Made by a program: the position numbers and the translations under genes. From positions 4,402,001-4,466,000 of the forward strand of contig CP053167.1 in assembly GCA_014607495.2 (NCBI GenBank): DNA of 64,000 nt. Direction: 5' to 3'. This DNA comes from Carposina sasakii. Lineage: Eukaryota > Arthropoda > Insecta > Lepidoptera > Carposinidae. Below are positions 34,411 through 45,600 of this stretch, piece by piece. Each line of letters opens with the position of its first letter. Position 1 is the first letter of the stretch. The notes under the pieces were generated by a model that worked only from the letters and a program-made list of their open reading frames with translations, was not told the DNA's origin and ran no database searches.

Positions 34411-34805
34411 ACCTTGTGTGTGCCATGCCGTTTGGTTTAAAGAACGCCAGTTCAGTTTATCAGCGGGCTATAGCAAAAGCTTTAGGTGAATTAGCTCATA
34501 GTTATATTGTTTCTTACATTGATGACCTGCTGGTATTGTATTCTACAGGAGAGCAGGGGTTGGAACGTCTACGACGTGTCTTAGATGTGTTCATTAAGAA
34601 TGAAAAACGTAATCAAGTTAAACTAGATCCTAAATTTTAAGGACCGTATAAAATTTAATTGTTAGATGGTGATAGATACCGACTAAAATCTTTGTCTTCA
34701 AATCGAACCTACAAATATTCGCACGATCGGGTCCGTAGGGTGCCAGACCATCAAGTTCCTAGTAATTTTGATATCGAAATTAATGTGACCTCAGAGTCTA
34801 AATGA
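34411..34805 (+). pseudogene. Third pol fragment: RT core joined to GPY/F-like module
   Basis: In one frame this encodes the RT stretch CAMPFGLKNASSVYQRA with a YIDD box, ending VKLDPKF, then a stop, GPYKI, a second stop, and LLDGDRYRLKSLSSNRTYKY continuing to the end at 34805. The first half is the finger/palm part of reverse transcriptase and the second half resembles the integrase C-terminal GPY/F module. As in the second fragment, everything between is missing. Two in-frame stops make it non-functional. It differs from the first unit (YMDD), so it came from another relative. Confidence 0.7.
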
Positions 34806-34898
34806 ATGAATTTTCATATGCGATGTACAAGTTACTGACCGGTTTTTTTAAATTGTGACTTTGACAAACCCTTGACAGACAGTAGTATGTATTTGTGG

Positions 34899-35046
34899 CA
34901 GAACCGAAGGACCGAGTTTCTGCTGTAGCCGATGGACAGTGCTACATGTGTGTGTGTGGGAAACCGAAGGACCGTGTTTCCGTAGTAGGTAGCCGATGGA
35001 CTGTGCTACATGTGTGTGTTGGAAACCGAAGGACTGTGTTTCCATA
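34899..35046 (+). repeat. 60-62-bp tandem repeat, interrupted by a TIR element
   Basis: Units start at about 34899, 34959 and 35021 with (A)AACCGAAGGAC(C/T)G, followed by GTTTC...GTAGCCGATGGAC and TGTGTGTGT. The third unit is cut after TTTCCATA by the insertion at 35047 and resumes at 37016 (GTAGATAGCCGAAGGACTGG). It is the 3' non-coding part of the retroelement. Confidence 0.75.
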
Positions 35047-37012
35047 TAGTAGGGGAGCCCAAGCGGGGATTTTTGAAGTTACTCGAGCGTGTCAGAAAAT
35101 TATGTAGGGAGAATCCTTGCATAATGTAATGTACCCTTACCACATATGAACCCTTAATATGGTGGTGTACGTTGAGGGGAACCCGTCAGATTAGTAAAAA
35201 AAAATCGATCCTCCGAAAAACTCGAGCGCGTCAGATTAAGAGAGGGTAAGTTAATTACAGTGAGATAAGTGTATATTTCAATAATCTGACGATTTGAATG
35301 TGACATTAAGAAATAAACAAGTCACAAAGTTGTAAAAAAAAACGATACCTCGAAATACTCGAGCGTGATTAATTTTTATTTTATTTTAAAGATAATAGTG
35401 TCAGGATTGTAAAAAAAATAATAATCTGACGTTTTAAATGGGGTAATGTTTATTAATTTGTCGAAAAAAGGTGGAGCGTACAGCGGCAGAGAGCTGTGGT
35501 TCCCCCACGCTGCGCCTAACTTTCGTTCTCACTCATTCTTTATCTCTTACTCTCTCGCACCGTCACAACTACGCCATGTTGTCATCTCAGCTTAGTGATG
35601 GGCAAATGGTAAAAAATATCGATATTTATCGTATCGATATTTTTTCAAATATATCGATATATATCACCCAAGTAATATCGATATTTTGATATATCGATAT
35701 TTTTTGCCCAATTTGCAATTATTATAAAATTGCCAAAATTATCGCTAACTTCCATACAGCAGACATGACATTTAACATAAATACAACTCACACAAAAAAA
35801 ATAACAATAAGCTACGCTTAGTTTACTCGTGACAACACAACAAAACAACGTTCGTACCAACACTCTAAACTAAAATGCAGTCAGTCCAGTGCAGTGATAC
35901 CAACCAAACCAACAAGCAATGTCATTGTCATAGACAAACAAGTCATAGAGTGTAATTTTTGTTTGTGTTTGAAGCAAAGAAACTAAACCCATACAGCCTA
36001 CTGCATATTTTCTAAATTTAAGAAAACGGATTGGTCAAAACATGATGTGACGCATGAGCAGACGCCAGACAGCAGAGCTTTAAAAATATATCGATTTTGA
36101 TATCTGCCGGGCTAGCACGACCACGATAAGTAGATATACGATAAAGGATTTCGTATCGTATCTATACCACCATAATTATCGATTTCGCGAACATGACCAA
36201 TGGAACAATACGTTACGTTAAGATATATCCCGTGTTACAATACGATAAGGCGCGAGATAAGTTAAACAAATGTTTCTAGAGTCAAAAATATTTTTTTCTT
36301 TTTTTCAATTGTCGTTCATTCTTTTTTTTCTTTTTTTCCTTTTTGACATCAGATGTCATGTTAACTGCTCTAACATGACCAGCGAAACACGATACGATAA
36401 ACCTATTTATCGACTAGCTGTCAAAATACGAATTTTGACTGAAGGCAAAAAGAATTTCCCTTAAAAATGGTCAGATTAGCTATATCCCTCCATATAATTG
36501 TCAGATTATGATTCAGGAGGACAGTAACATCAAATTGATCCCCCTGCAGAAAAATCTGACGCGCTGGAGTATTTCAAGGTCACCATTTTTTTTTACATAT
36601 TAAAAAATTAATTATGACTGAACGCCTCGTGCAAATCGTCAGTCATTTGAATAGTACACTTTTTAGGGTTTACTTAACACTCACTTTGAATATCTGACAC
36701 GCTCGAATAACTTTTTTTTTTTTTTTTTTCAACCACTCGTTCTGGCCACCCCCCTTCAATTAATTGTCAGATTAATGTCTAATAGTTATGAGTAATATAA
36801 AGCGCATATGTACTATAAATGACTGACGCGCTCGAGTATTTCCATATGACGATTTTTTTTACATTTTTAAACAAGTGTACACGGTAAACCCCCCACTAAA
36901 ATAGAAAATGCAACATAAACTTTTTTTTTGCTCATAACATAATCTGTAGAATCCACTAAGTCCCCATGACGCTCGAGTAACTGCAAATTTAGCATCTCGG
37001 GCTCCCCTACTA
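35047..37012. mobile_element. 1966-bp TIR element with subterminal CTCGAGCG repeats
   Basis: Ends TAGTAGGGGAGCCCAAG and, reversed, TAGTAGGGGAGCCCGAG. The flanking duplication is ATA (35044-35046 and 37013-37015); removing one copy restores TTTCCATAGTAG, which aligns with the sister tandem unit TTTCCGTAGTAG at 34977. Subterminal motifs (A/T)ACTCGAGCG(C/T)GTCAGA occur at 35081, 35221 and 35358 on the left and, reversed, at 36553, 36691, 36821 and 36966 on the right. A 3-bp duplication and repeated subterminal motifs resemble CACTA-type transposons, but the ends do not read CACTA. It has no transposase frame. The superfamily is undecided. Confidence 0.85.
35603..35709. promoter_or_regulatory. 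Cluster of five TATCGATA sites
   Basis: TATCGATA occurs at 35617, 35632, 35652, 35676 and 35692 within 83 bp. In Drosophila this is the DRE, bound by DREF. The cluster is itself bounded by GGGCAAA...AAAAAATATCGAT and ATCGATATTTTTTGCCC in opposite orientation, so it may be a tiny palindromic element inside the TIR element. Regulatory activity is inference only. Confidence 0.45.
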
Positions 37013-37332
37013 ATAGTAGATAGCCGAAGGACTGGCTATATGACTAACTGTTACTGTAATGTTGACCGAAGGAAAGGTCTGACTGATTTAAAACGTATGT
37101 GCGAGTCTGCTTATCTTTTATTTTTTTATGTCTTTACGTAAAGATTTTGGGAACTTGACGGTCGATGAGCGATTTTTGTGATTTCATGAACTATTGTAAT
37201 AAGAAGTCTTTAAATTTAAGTTAAGGCAGAATGGCCGAGCGCAGATACTTCCTTGAGTTATCTTGTTCACAGATTCATCGGTTCTACCCGAGGACGGGTA
37301 GTCTGTCAAAATGGCCGTGTCGGAGATCAAGA

Positions 37333-37751
37333 TGTCATATCCTACAGTCGGATCTCCAACGCCATCTATTTTCAATCGTTGAAGTTAGAAACGTCAAGTC
37401 GACAGCTATCACTGACTTGAGGACAGCTGTCACTTGGGTAAAGACAAGACAGAGTACTGAGAGGGCGCCACTGTAGATTTACAACGACCACCGGGTCGTT
37501 TGAATGGAGCCGGAGGGTATTCTGTTCTTTTGGTTGCGTCTGGAGCGAAGCACGGGTGCTAATCAGCCTCTGTCTTGTACTTACCACGTTTCTAGGTTAT
37601 CCGCTAGAATCCTAGTAATCTTGTGCGTAGACACAGTGAAAGTGTTTGTGATTCCTAATTAAGCTTGTTTACTACACGCCGCATTCTTTATTTCGGATTT
37701 TGGAAGATGTCGGACACACCTAACGGCACGCCACTCGACCCATCTACGTCA
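37333..37751 (+). repeat. 3' long terminal repeat
   Basis: Matches the 5' LTR except for one extra G near 37532. The sequence just upstream (GGAGATCAAGA) is only weakly purine-rich, so no convincing polypurine tract marks its start. It ends GTCA and is followed at once by the 23-bp flanking repeat. A frame of 81 codons across it is the non-coding LTR read by chance. Confidence 0.85.
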
Positions 37752-37774
37752 TATTTATGTAAGAGTGACAGAGA
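37752..37774 (+). repeat. Right 23-bp flanking repeat of the LTR element
   Basis: Identical to 30773-30795 by eye. The pre-insertion site would read ...GACGGCAA-TATTTATGTAAG...AGA-TAAATAGTGAG. Confidence 0.85.
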
Positions 37775-38114
37775 TAAATAGTGAGAGGCCATAGCACGAG
37801 TACTCCGAAATGCGCGTCTACACTTTACCGCTACATAGGTGGCTAATTTAATCAATTTATTTAATATACCTATGTATTGTATGAGGCGTACTACTAGTAG
37901 AGATAGACAAGCATTATGTTAACCTCCAGAACATAAGATATAAACTTCCTTTTCCGTACTAGGTTCTATTAATTGCGATTGGATTTGGCTTGAAATTGGC
38001 TTCATAAGTAACAAAGCAAAATGGCGACAAATCCTCGTGTTATTATAAAATTAATTAAGCCTTTTATTAATAAACCAGAGGATTTTCCAGATTAATTTAT
38101 TGAGGCTAAACATT
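37775..38114. other. No gene recognised
   Basis: AT-rich spacer after the LTR element. Confidence 0.5.
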
Positions 38115-38320
38115 ATACACGATTAATATTATATATAGACACGGCTGTAGTTCCCGAAATGGGCTATCCCATTACCCCAAGACTGCACGATCACCACGAA
38201 GGAGGTCTCACTGCATAGTTTTAGTGTAGCATAGCGGAGAAAGTGTCCGAGTCCCTTACGACATGCAAGAGCATGCAAGTAGATGCAGCTGATGTATTCA
38301 AGTGAAGCCGCGGGACTAAC
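38115..38320 (-). repeat. LINE 3' UTR-like repeat fragment
   Basis: In reverse orientation it carries GTTCCCGAAATGGGCTATCC, TAGTGTAGCATAGCGG, GTCCGAGTCCCTTACGACATGC and GATGCAGCTGATGTATTC, the order seen on the plus strand at 29320-29490 and 62955-63150. Confidence 0.5.
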
Positions 38321-39675
38321 ATTTTAACTTACGTCTACTTACATTTTAACCCGAATAAAAAGCTAAAACCCACTATAAAACCCTAAACAATCAATACAAC
38401 ACCGTTTTAAGGTACCATAAAAGGCGCCATTCGGCGACCAGTTAAAGTTAAGCTCTCAACACAGTCTATTTCCATTTTACGACAGTCCAAATCCGTATTG
38501 CAAGCGGAAGTAAACCGGCTTATTTATGACCAGCACCAACTCATCTCGTTTACGTAAAGTAAGTTTTACATAGGGTGGCGCTAGTTACTGAATGCTTGGC
38601 TATATAGTCTAGGTAACTGAATACAAAAAATGTTAGTTCCGAATTCGCGCACGGGAACGAACTATGGAACGAACTGCACTGAAAGTTGCTTTTGAATTTT
38701 CTAGGGTTTGCTTACGTTGGTGCTTAATTTAAGAAGGTGAAGGAGGTGGGTTGTAACGTAACATCATATATATTAGTTAGGTTTTTCCACAATTTACTTC
38801 AGTCCCAGGATTGCCGGTTTGTTCGCGGTCGTCCCCACCCTGTCGTCCCTAGTGGGGACGAGTGGGAAAAAAAGTTTCGTTCGTCCGTAGTGGTGACGAT
38901 TACCTCAGTCTTTTACAATTATTTTCAATCAAAAATATAGTTCAATATCTGTTATTAAATAAAAAGTTCCTATCGTCATTGATGGGGGGTCCCCATACGT
39001 ACAGGACGTACGAGTGGGAATAAACCGGATTGGCTAGTTATTAAATAAAACAAACCTAAAAAGCAATACGCATACAAGCGGCCGCTCACGATTATTTACC
39101 TTACTTCGACTTAATAATACAAGAATTTTAACAGAATTTTTAATACAGGAGTTTTGGCCGTGCATCACTAAGCATAAATAAGCATAAAACATCTTCTTCA
39201 AAATATTTAAATTAGTTATGATAAAAGATAATTTATATTGATTAATTCTGATATCAAAATATGAAAACCAAACTAAAAGCCAGTTATAAACAACATAAAC
39301 TTTCACACTTGGCAAAACGTTTTCGATTTCTATATTCATTCAAGCGATGACGTCACAGCAGACACGAGTCATCCCCCGGCCACATCTGTATGCTGCGCCG
39401 CTAAGGGTTGCATTTCCACCCCACCTGGAGGGATGCCCATTCAGACCGGCCGAGGGGGCGTGATTTACGCTGGCAACCGTTTGAATATAAAATACTTTGT
39501 TACATAGATACGAGTAGTTAAGTGAAGTAAAAAAAATATGGAGAGGAAGATATATGTATCTAGTAGCCGCTGAGTCTATCTACTGATAATATTAGACACC
39601 TTCGTTACACAATTTCAAAATGTATTAAGTACGACAATCGCGACTCCAATGCTCTCGCGTCGTCTTATCTCTTGT
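38321..39675. other. No gene; minor repeats
   Basis: 38575-38645 shares GGCGCTAGTTACT and GTTAGTTCCGAA with 12920-12990. At 38830-38870 CGTCCCCAC and GTGGGGACG can pair. A 101-codon minus frame (39034-39339) is AT-rich and without domain signal. Confidence 0.4.
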
Positions 39676-39840
39676 TTATATGCTATTTTTACTTGGAATA
39701 TTATAAATTATATTTGTCACCATTCTGACATACAGGGTGTTTTTTTGTGGCCACTTTAACGTATGACTAACAACTAGATTTTTTATATGCGTATTTTTAC
39801 TTGGAATATTATAAATTATATTTGTCACCATTCTGACATA
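39676..39840 (+). repeat. Exact 49-bp duplication around a TACAGGGTG fragment
   Basis: TATTTTTACTTGGAATATTA through CATTCTGACATA occurs at 39684-39732 and 39792-39840 without a visible difference. Between them lies CAGGGTGTTTTTTTGTGGCC and 40 more bases, which resembles the left end of a TACAGGGTG MITE. Confidence 0.8.
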
Positions 39841-40470
39841 TAGCTATATGTTTAAATAATAAAGACTACCATAATCGTATTTCTCTATCGCCTACAAGAC
39901 TGTTTGTTGTATTGTTTCACTCTAAAACTACCAGTAGATACAAAAAACCCTTTTCTTAAAAGAGCCTAATTCTTTTAATATTATAGGTCTTTACAATAGC
40001 TCTTCAAAAGTCGGAGGATAGAGCTAGTTTACCCAACTAAAGCCTACCATGCCGCATACAGAGTTTACCTAACAGACACGAGCGAACGGAATAATAGCTC
40101 ATTCTAAAGCCCGGGGCCCCCATTGAGCTCCCGGGGTAAAGCATCTATTTTTAGGGGCCAGGGAGGCCCGGGCCCTGACGTCACCCGCCCCCCTTCCAGG
40201 GGCGAAAACAAGATATTTCGTGGAAGGACGAAACATGTTGTTTGTGACTATTTTAGACGGCTGTCGGTCGTATAATTGGATATGAATTCAACTGTGGACT
40301 GTCAGGTTCTGCCGTTATCAGAACTCATTATTTTTCTGTCCTTTTTCATGTAAGATGCGGCGTTTGTATAACTGATCTTCGTGACTTTCAAGAATGCCGA
40401 TACTTCAAGCGCTTTACACACAGCAGTCATAATGTATACTCGTATTAAGTAATGTAGGTACATCACATCC
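39841..40470. other. No gene; short GC-rich patch
   Basis: At 40110-40200 the words CCCGGGGCCCCCATTGAGCT and GAGGCCCGGGCCCTGACGTC form a GC-rich patch with overlapping palindromes. No element boundaries were found. Confidence 0.45.
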
Positions 40471-40661
40471 GCCTCCTTATTACCTAACTAGCAAACGCAA
40501 TGCGATAGCGAAAATTTTACAAAAATCGCTGATTGCTTGTCAAATTCGTATTACGTAAAATGAATTTCAAAGGAACTTTGACATTTCAAGGCGAATATTG
40601 TACAATTTTCGCTATAGCTTTGCTTCGGCTTTGCTATTGCTTTTACGTAATCAGGGGGCCG
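40471..40661. mobile_element. GCGATAGCGAAAAT MITE, copy 1
   Basis: Imperfect inverted ends: left ...GCAATGCGATAGCGAAAATT and right AATTTTCGCTATAGCTTTGC reading GCAAAGC...TTTTCGC, followed by GGCTTTGCTATTGCTTTTAC and GTAATCAGGGGGCC. Three other copies lie at 45841, 47196 and 49928. Small frames on both strands are not coding. Confidence 0.65.
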
Positions 40662-41179
40662 AAGATACATTATAGCTGCTGTGTGTGGTCTCCTGACAAT
40701 TTGTATGATGGAAAGAGGGTTATATCGTGATATACGAGTAGCATACATTTTAAACTTCTGCCGTTCCTTTCATGGTCAACGCTGGGCAATTATATAATAA
40801 TATATAATAATAATCCAAAATAGGATTAGCCGGACAGAATTTCAGAATCACGAAGGAGATCCGAGAAGCGGGGTCAGATATAAAATCAGTGACAAGTCGC
40901 TAGCTCACGCAAATGTTAGTAGGTATAATTAATGAATGATTGCGCAGGTACTCAAAGTCAACGAGTTTCCACGTATGTATTGTGATACAAAGACGGGCAT
41001 ACAGAAAGCATTGTTTTTGTAATCTCTTATTGTCTTGCACAAGAGTTGTGCCCACACATAATGTAAACACACGCCTACTACTGTGGAAACTAACTTAAAT
41101 TGAACCTTAATGTGTGTCCTTTACGTAAATAATAAATATTAATAAATAATATAAGAATAATAAATAATAGAGATAGGCC
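40662..41179. other. No gene recognised
   Basis: AT-rich spacer. Confidence 0.5.
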
Positions 41180-41586
41180 TCTCCGATCCAATACGGCATA
41201 ACTACTACAAACTCCCCGATTTAATTCTGGGGCTTTTGTATTCTGTATTCTTTCTCGGTTCAGGCGGTCAAGCTCCGGAACGAATTACCCCATACGGTTA
41301 GAGATTGTCGCACTGTTAGCACATTTAGGAAAAAGCTGAAGGATCACTACCTGTCCATTATTTGACTATGCTGTCGTTTATTTCTCTCCTTTTTTTATAA
41401 TTTAGTTAGTCTCGTAGAATTAGTTTCATTGCACATGTTACCCTGTGTTTGTTAATTATTTCTCTTTACTTGCTTGGCTTGCTGGAAGAGATCTCTTGTA
41501 GAGATAAGCTTGCCATTGTACATGCATCTCTTCTTTTATTTTGTAAGTTGTATTTTTTGGTAAGTGCAATAAAGAATAAGAAATAA
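41180..41586 (+). pseudogene. LINE C-terminus and 3' UTR (CR1/Jockey group)
   Basis: In the frame running to the stop near 41364, the peptide AVKLRNELPHTVRDCRTVST then FRKKLKDHYLSII resembles the WNxLP...FKxxLKxYL ending of CR1/Jockey-type reverse transcriptases. The following 3' UTR (GGAAGAGATCTCTTGTAGAG, then ATTGTACATGCATCTC and TGCAATAAAGAATAAG) is familiar from lepidopteran LINEs, and its tail recurs at 11812. Only the last 40 or so codons are present, so this is a 5'-truncated copy. Confidence 0.65.
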
Positions 41587-41971
41587 CTTCAGAGCATTTA
41601 GGTATTAAAAGAAAAACACCTGACTACGTAAAAATTTGACCAAAAAGTGAACCAGTCTGGTGTCACCCTCACGAATAAGACGAATCTAATATCCCCCAAG
41701 CTCAAATGCAACAACCCGTTTAGGCTCTACTGCGTGCCAAACAAATATACATATACAAACATAACCCTCCTTCTGGAGCAGTCGGGTAAAAATCTTTGCT
41801 TTAACAGTATTTCGTAAACTTTCCTGAGTCCCACACTAATAATCTTGTCTTGTATAGCAGGTACTCGTCTACGTATAACAAAATGATAATACAATCATAC
41901 AACTGCGATCCCTGATGGCGCAGCATGCAGGGTCACTAAACTAATCTTACTGTAATATTCAAGAATGAATA
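41587..41971. other. No gene recognised
   Basis: Spacer between the LINE tail and the next MITE; nothing seen. Confidence 0.5.
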
Positions 41972-42350
41972 TACAGGCTGTTTTTTCGTTGCCACCATTA
42001 ACGAAGGATACGTACTCTATACATCAAATAAAGTAAGTTTATGCCAAAAATTATGCTGGGAAACGATCTAAATTTTTTGAAAAAAATTTTTTCTTTACTT
42101 AATCGGGCGAAATTTATAGTGTCCAGTGTTTATGCTAGCATAGACAGATATTAATTAATTCTTGTGAAAAATCTTGCTGCACGCGTCAATATGCAATTAT
42201 GCAGAAAAACGCAGTCTATTTACTTAACTTTGGACCCTAATATTATGGAAACCAGACACTTCCCAGGTATGCTTCGATGGAGAAAAATGATCGTGATGAT
42301 GAGGAGATTCCGTAGTTTTCGGGAACGTTGGCGACCAAAAATCACCTGTA
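41972..42350. mobile_element. TACAGG MITE, linear form, second copy
   Basis: 379 bp, TACAGGCTGTTTTTTCGTTG at left and, reversed, TACAGGTGATTTTTGGTCGC at right, colinear with 17374-17766 and flanked by TA. An 84-codon frame at 42164 mirrors those in the other copies because the DNA is repeated. It is not a gene. Confidence 0.72.
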
Positions 42351-42421
42351 TATTCATAGCTAAATTACTAATAAATTTAGCTAAACTAACAACTGTCATG
42401 AAATTTATTGTTAAGTAATAT

Positions 42422-42616
42422 GATGGATGGATGGATGTTTGTTACTCTTTCACGTAAAAACGGGTGGAGCGATTTCAATAAAATTTGATATGAAGTTAGC
42501 TGATTCCCTGGATTAGTTACATAGGCTACTTTTTATCCAGGAAAAATATTTTTATCATAATTTCGACATTTTGTTTTTTCTGCAGTCCACGCGGACGAAG
42601 TCGCGGGCGTCCACTA
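42422..42616 (+). mobile_element. Helitron-like element, 3' part
   Basis: Ends TCCACTAG before T after the hairpin block GTCCACGCGGACGAAGTCGC. The body (AGGCTACTTTTTATCCAGG, TTTCGACATTTTGTTTTTTC) matches 11868-12214. It is preceded by (GGAT)n at 42422-42437. The 5' third of the element is absent or replaced. Confidence 0.68.
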
Positions 42617-45600
42617 GTCTCATCATATACTCTCCAATCGTTATATAGGTACAAGTATACAATAATAACCATAGTCATCAATAATATGTACCTACCTCTG
42701 CAAATTGGCAGTCAAACTTACCCCCCTCCACTAAATTTGTTTGTTTACTTACCGCCTGCCCAGCTTCATAAATTACCTTAATTAGTCTCGGGGTTGTTTA
42801 TTTACCTGAAATAAGAGAAAAAAAACATGTCAAATCAAAATCATAATTGATAATTAGGTAATTACCGCTGTTTACTAGTTGGTTACCAACTTGGTGCGTG
42901 CTCACATTTTACGTTATATATAATTCACAGTAAATATCTCTACCTACGTAATTATACCTATATATTTAATTGAGACCTTCGTCTGCACGAAATAAAAATA
43001 ACGGAATATCTTCCTAAGCTACCCCACCAACAAGTTAATTCGTCCAATTATTTACGTGTAACAGTGCCGGAACTACAGGATCATAAAGGAAATCTCGGAG
43101 ACACGTTTAGCACAAATTATATGCTTGACAAGTACCAAGCTTATCGCCGGTCAGAATACATATGTATGGGTTTAAATACAGTAAAAATAAGACTTCGCCA
43201 TAACGTTATGTTGTACCAAACAAACAAGTCGAATATTTGTACTAGCGCGGATTGGTAGTCAAAAACAACTCATTTGGAAGCCTTGGACTGGTCGGCGACC
43301 TCGCCAATCGGACCAGCTACTACGGTATCTCGAAAAGAGCTGGCTCGAAAGTGTTTGACATGCGAGTTAGGTTGCGAAGAAGTTCATTGTAATATAGGCA
43401 AGTAAGAAATCAGTTTGATCTCAATTAGTTACAATAATTCTGTTAATTTAACTTAATTTGATAAACATATTATAGTTAGGAATTTATTATATGCATTTTA
43501 TGGTAATAAATGGAACTATGAGAACTATGATATGACAGAGTTTATGAGAACTACGTACCTACATACGAGTACCACGTTCACGTTTACACCTAGGTGACGC
43601 TTTGTATAGTTTTTTGTAATTACAATAACAGTAATATTGGCATTAATGTACTAGTGCAAACAAACGAAATATTTAACACAAAATAAAATATACATATATG
43701 TAGATAGCTACAGAACTATATGCAACGATGTCAAACTTAAATCGAGTTCCAAAAGTAGGAAATAATTCGCCTAATGCATATTAAAGAGCAACTTTGGGTC
43801 GGAACACTATGCCAACACAACAACATTCGGGCACAAAAGGAAATTAGAGAAAATCCAAGCTCAAGCGGAAACTTCACATCACAACAAACTATTGTGGACG
43901 CCAGTGACTTTATAAAAAGGTTTAATTATAAAAGGAATAGCCAATGATCCTAGGAACCGTACCATTGAATAACTCTTATACCTGATTTAAAAACTGACAT
44001 TTTTGTAGGCAGTGACATAGATAATGTACCTATATAGTCATACATAAGTAACTATCCGCCAGCAACCTAAGGAACTATTTGGTGAAACTCTACATAAAAA
44101 GAATGCAAAATTTGTTTACACTTGCAAATCCTTTGCCACTTCTTTTTATAAAATCAGTGCTGGCCAGTACGCAGCATGAGAACCTCCTTCGAACCCTAAC
44201 AATGCTGCGATCGGCATTGTATCTGATTACCATCGAGGTGAAGGTGCACCTTTGTTCTATGCTATATTTATTGGCTGAAAAACCTTTGGTGTGCACAATC
44301 AACACTCTTCACACAGCCTCCTTGTCGCAGATTTGAAGCTATGTAGGTTGAGAGTGATGATCACGGCAGAGGCAAAGAACGCGGGGAAGACTTAACAGGA
44401 ATTAAAGCGCTAATTTCAAAACCGATCGGCGGCAAACTGTGGAGGCCATCGGCCCCATCTAGGGGACACAGGAACATGTCAAGGTACAAAGCAGAAGAAG
44501 ACCGGGGAAATAATTACACAGCAGTGGTTATGGCCTTCTGATCCACACACAAAAATCACTACATAGTCTGTAGACGTATACAACCTCTGGTAGATAATAA
44601 CCACTCTCGGCGGTCCCACAAAGGTCTAAAAACTAAAGCAATTAGTCCCACATATCGGCTTGTTGCTTGTTGGGGCACGGCATCGTTCTCAAGTACGTTG
44701 CAGTTACAATCACGAAGGCGGGACAAAAAGAGGGACCGTTATTCATAGTTCATAGTGGGTACACAAGCGGCCGACTTCGTCTGCGTGAACTGAATAGCCT
44801 ATGTCCTTCTCTGCACTTCCAACTAGATGCAAGAGAAATTTCAAGAAAATTGCACGAAAAACTGTCTGAAGACTATGGTGGGAGACGAAGATAGTGATTG
44901 GTCACATTATGCTACATTAGCTGTCTACATCACATCTCCGCTTGGTCTTCTTCATGGTTGGTACACACAACATGGTTCTCATGTGCTTTGCAGTTACAAT
45001 ACTTTACAATGAGTTCGTTAAGTGATCGCATTGGAGACGGGTTACTCCCATTTCAACGTTGATCCAATCACGCAAAAAATTGTAGCTGAGAAAAATCAAG
45101 CTGTTTATGTTGTTAAAATAACTACAGTATCTAGTTATAATGTACCTATACATACATAGGATTTAATATATTAGTGGTATAGAAACATCTATAGGTAATT
45201 TCACAGAATAGTAGAGGCATAGACTTCATAACACATTTACTGCAACAAATTAGCACATAATACGAATAAATGGCCAGTTGCATTATGTTAAACAGCTTTA
45301 TTTCGGACACATATGCATTTACTACAAGTTACGTTAGACCTTGCTTAGTCTATGAATAGTAATTACGACTTTGTAGCTTATAATTATAACAGCTCGTGAA
45401 TAACGTAGGTACAAAGAAACAATAATAGTTTGTTTGTTCGTTCATTATCTAACAAAGGTCTGCATTTGTTCCTATTCCGTAGATAAAATAAAAAAGGTTA
45501 ATTTAGAGCCAAGTAGTGACCTAATTAGAAAACCTAATGATGCTTATCATCTATATATATTCAGTCTATACCAACAAATGCAATAAACCAGTTAAAGGTA

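Larger units (their letters stand above)
30796..37751 (+). mobile_element. Ty3/gypsy-like LTR retroelement, mosaic and internally deleted
   Basis: Bounded by near-identical 418/419-bp LTRs with TG...CA ends. In order: 5' LTR, gag with two zinc knuckles, protease, reverse transcriptase cut off after the YMDD box, a second protease joined to a GPY/F-like module, a 57-bp triplet repeat, a third fragment of reverse transcriptase joined to another GPY/F-like module, a second tandem repeat, a nested 1966-bp TIR element, then the 3' LTR. RNase H and the integrase zinc-binding and DDE core are not seen anywhere. Without the nested element the copy is about 5.0 kb. It cannot supply its own integrase and would need help in trans. 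Confidence 0.85.

Noticed and set aside
35047..37012. CRISPR-like array from repeated CTCGAGCG motifs
   Set aside because: Motifs are few, irregularly spaced and inverted between the two sides; this is a transposon in eukaryotic DNA.
37231..37476. 81-codon protein across the 3' LTR
   Set aside because: The LTR portion is also present upstream of gag as non-coding DNA, and there is no domain signal.
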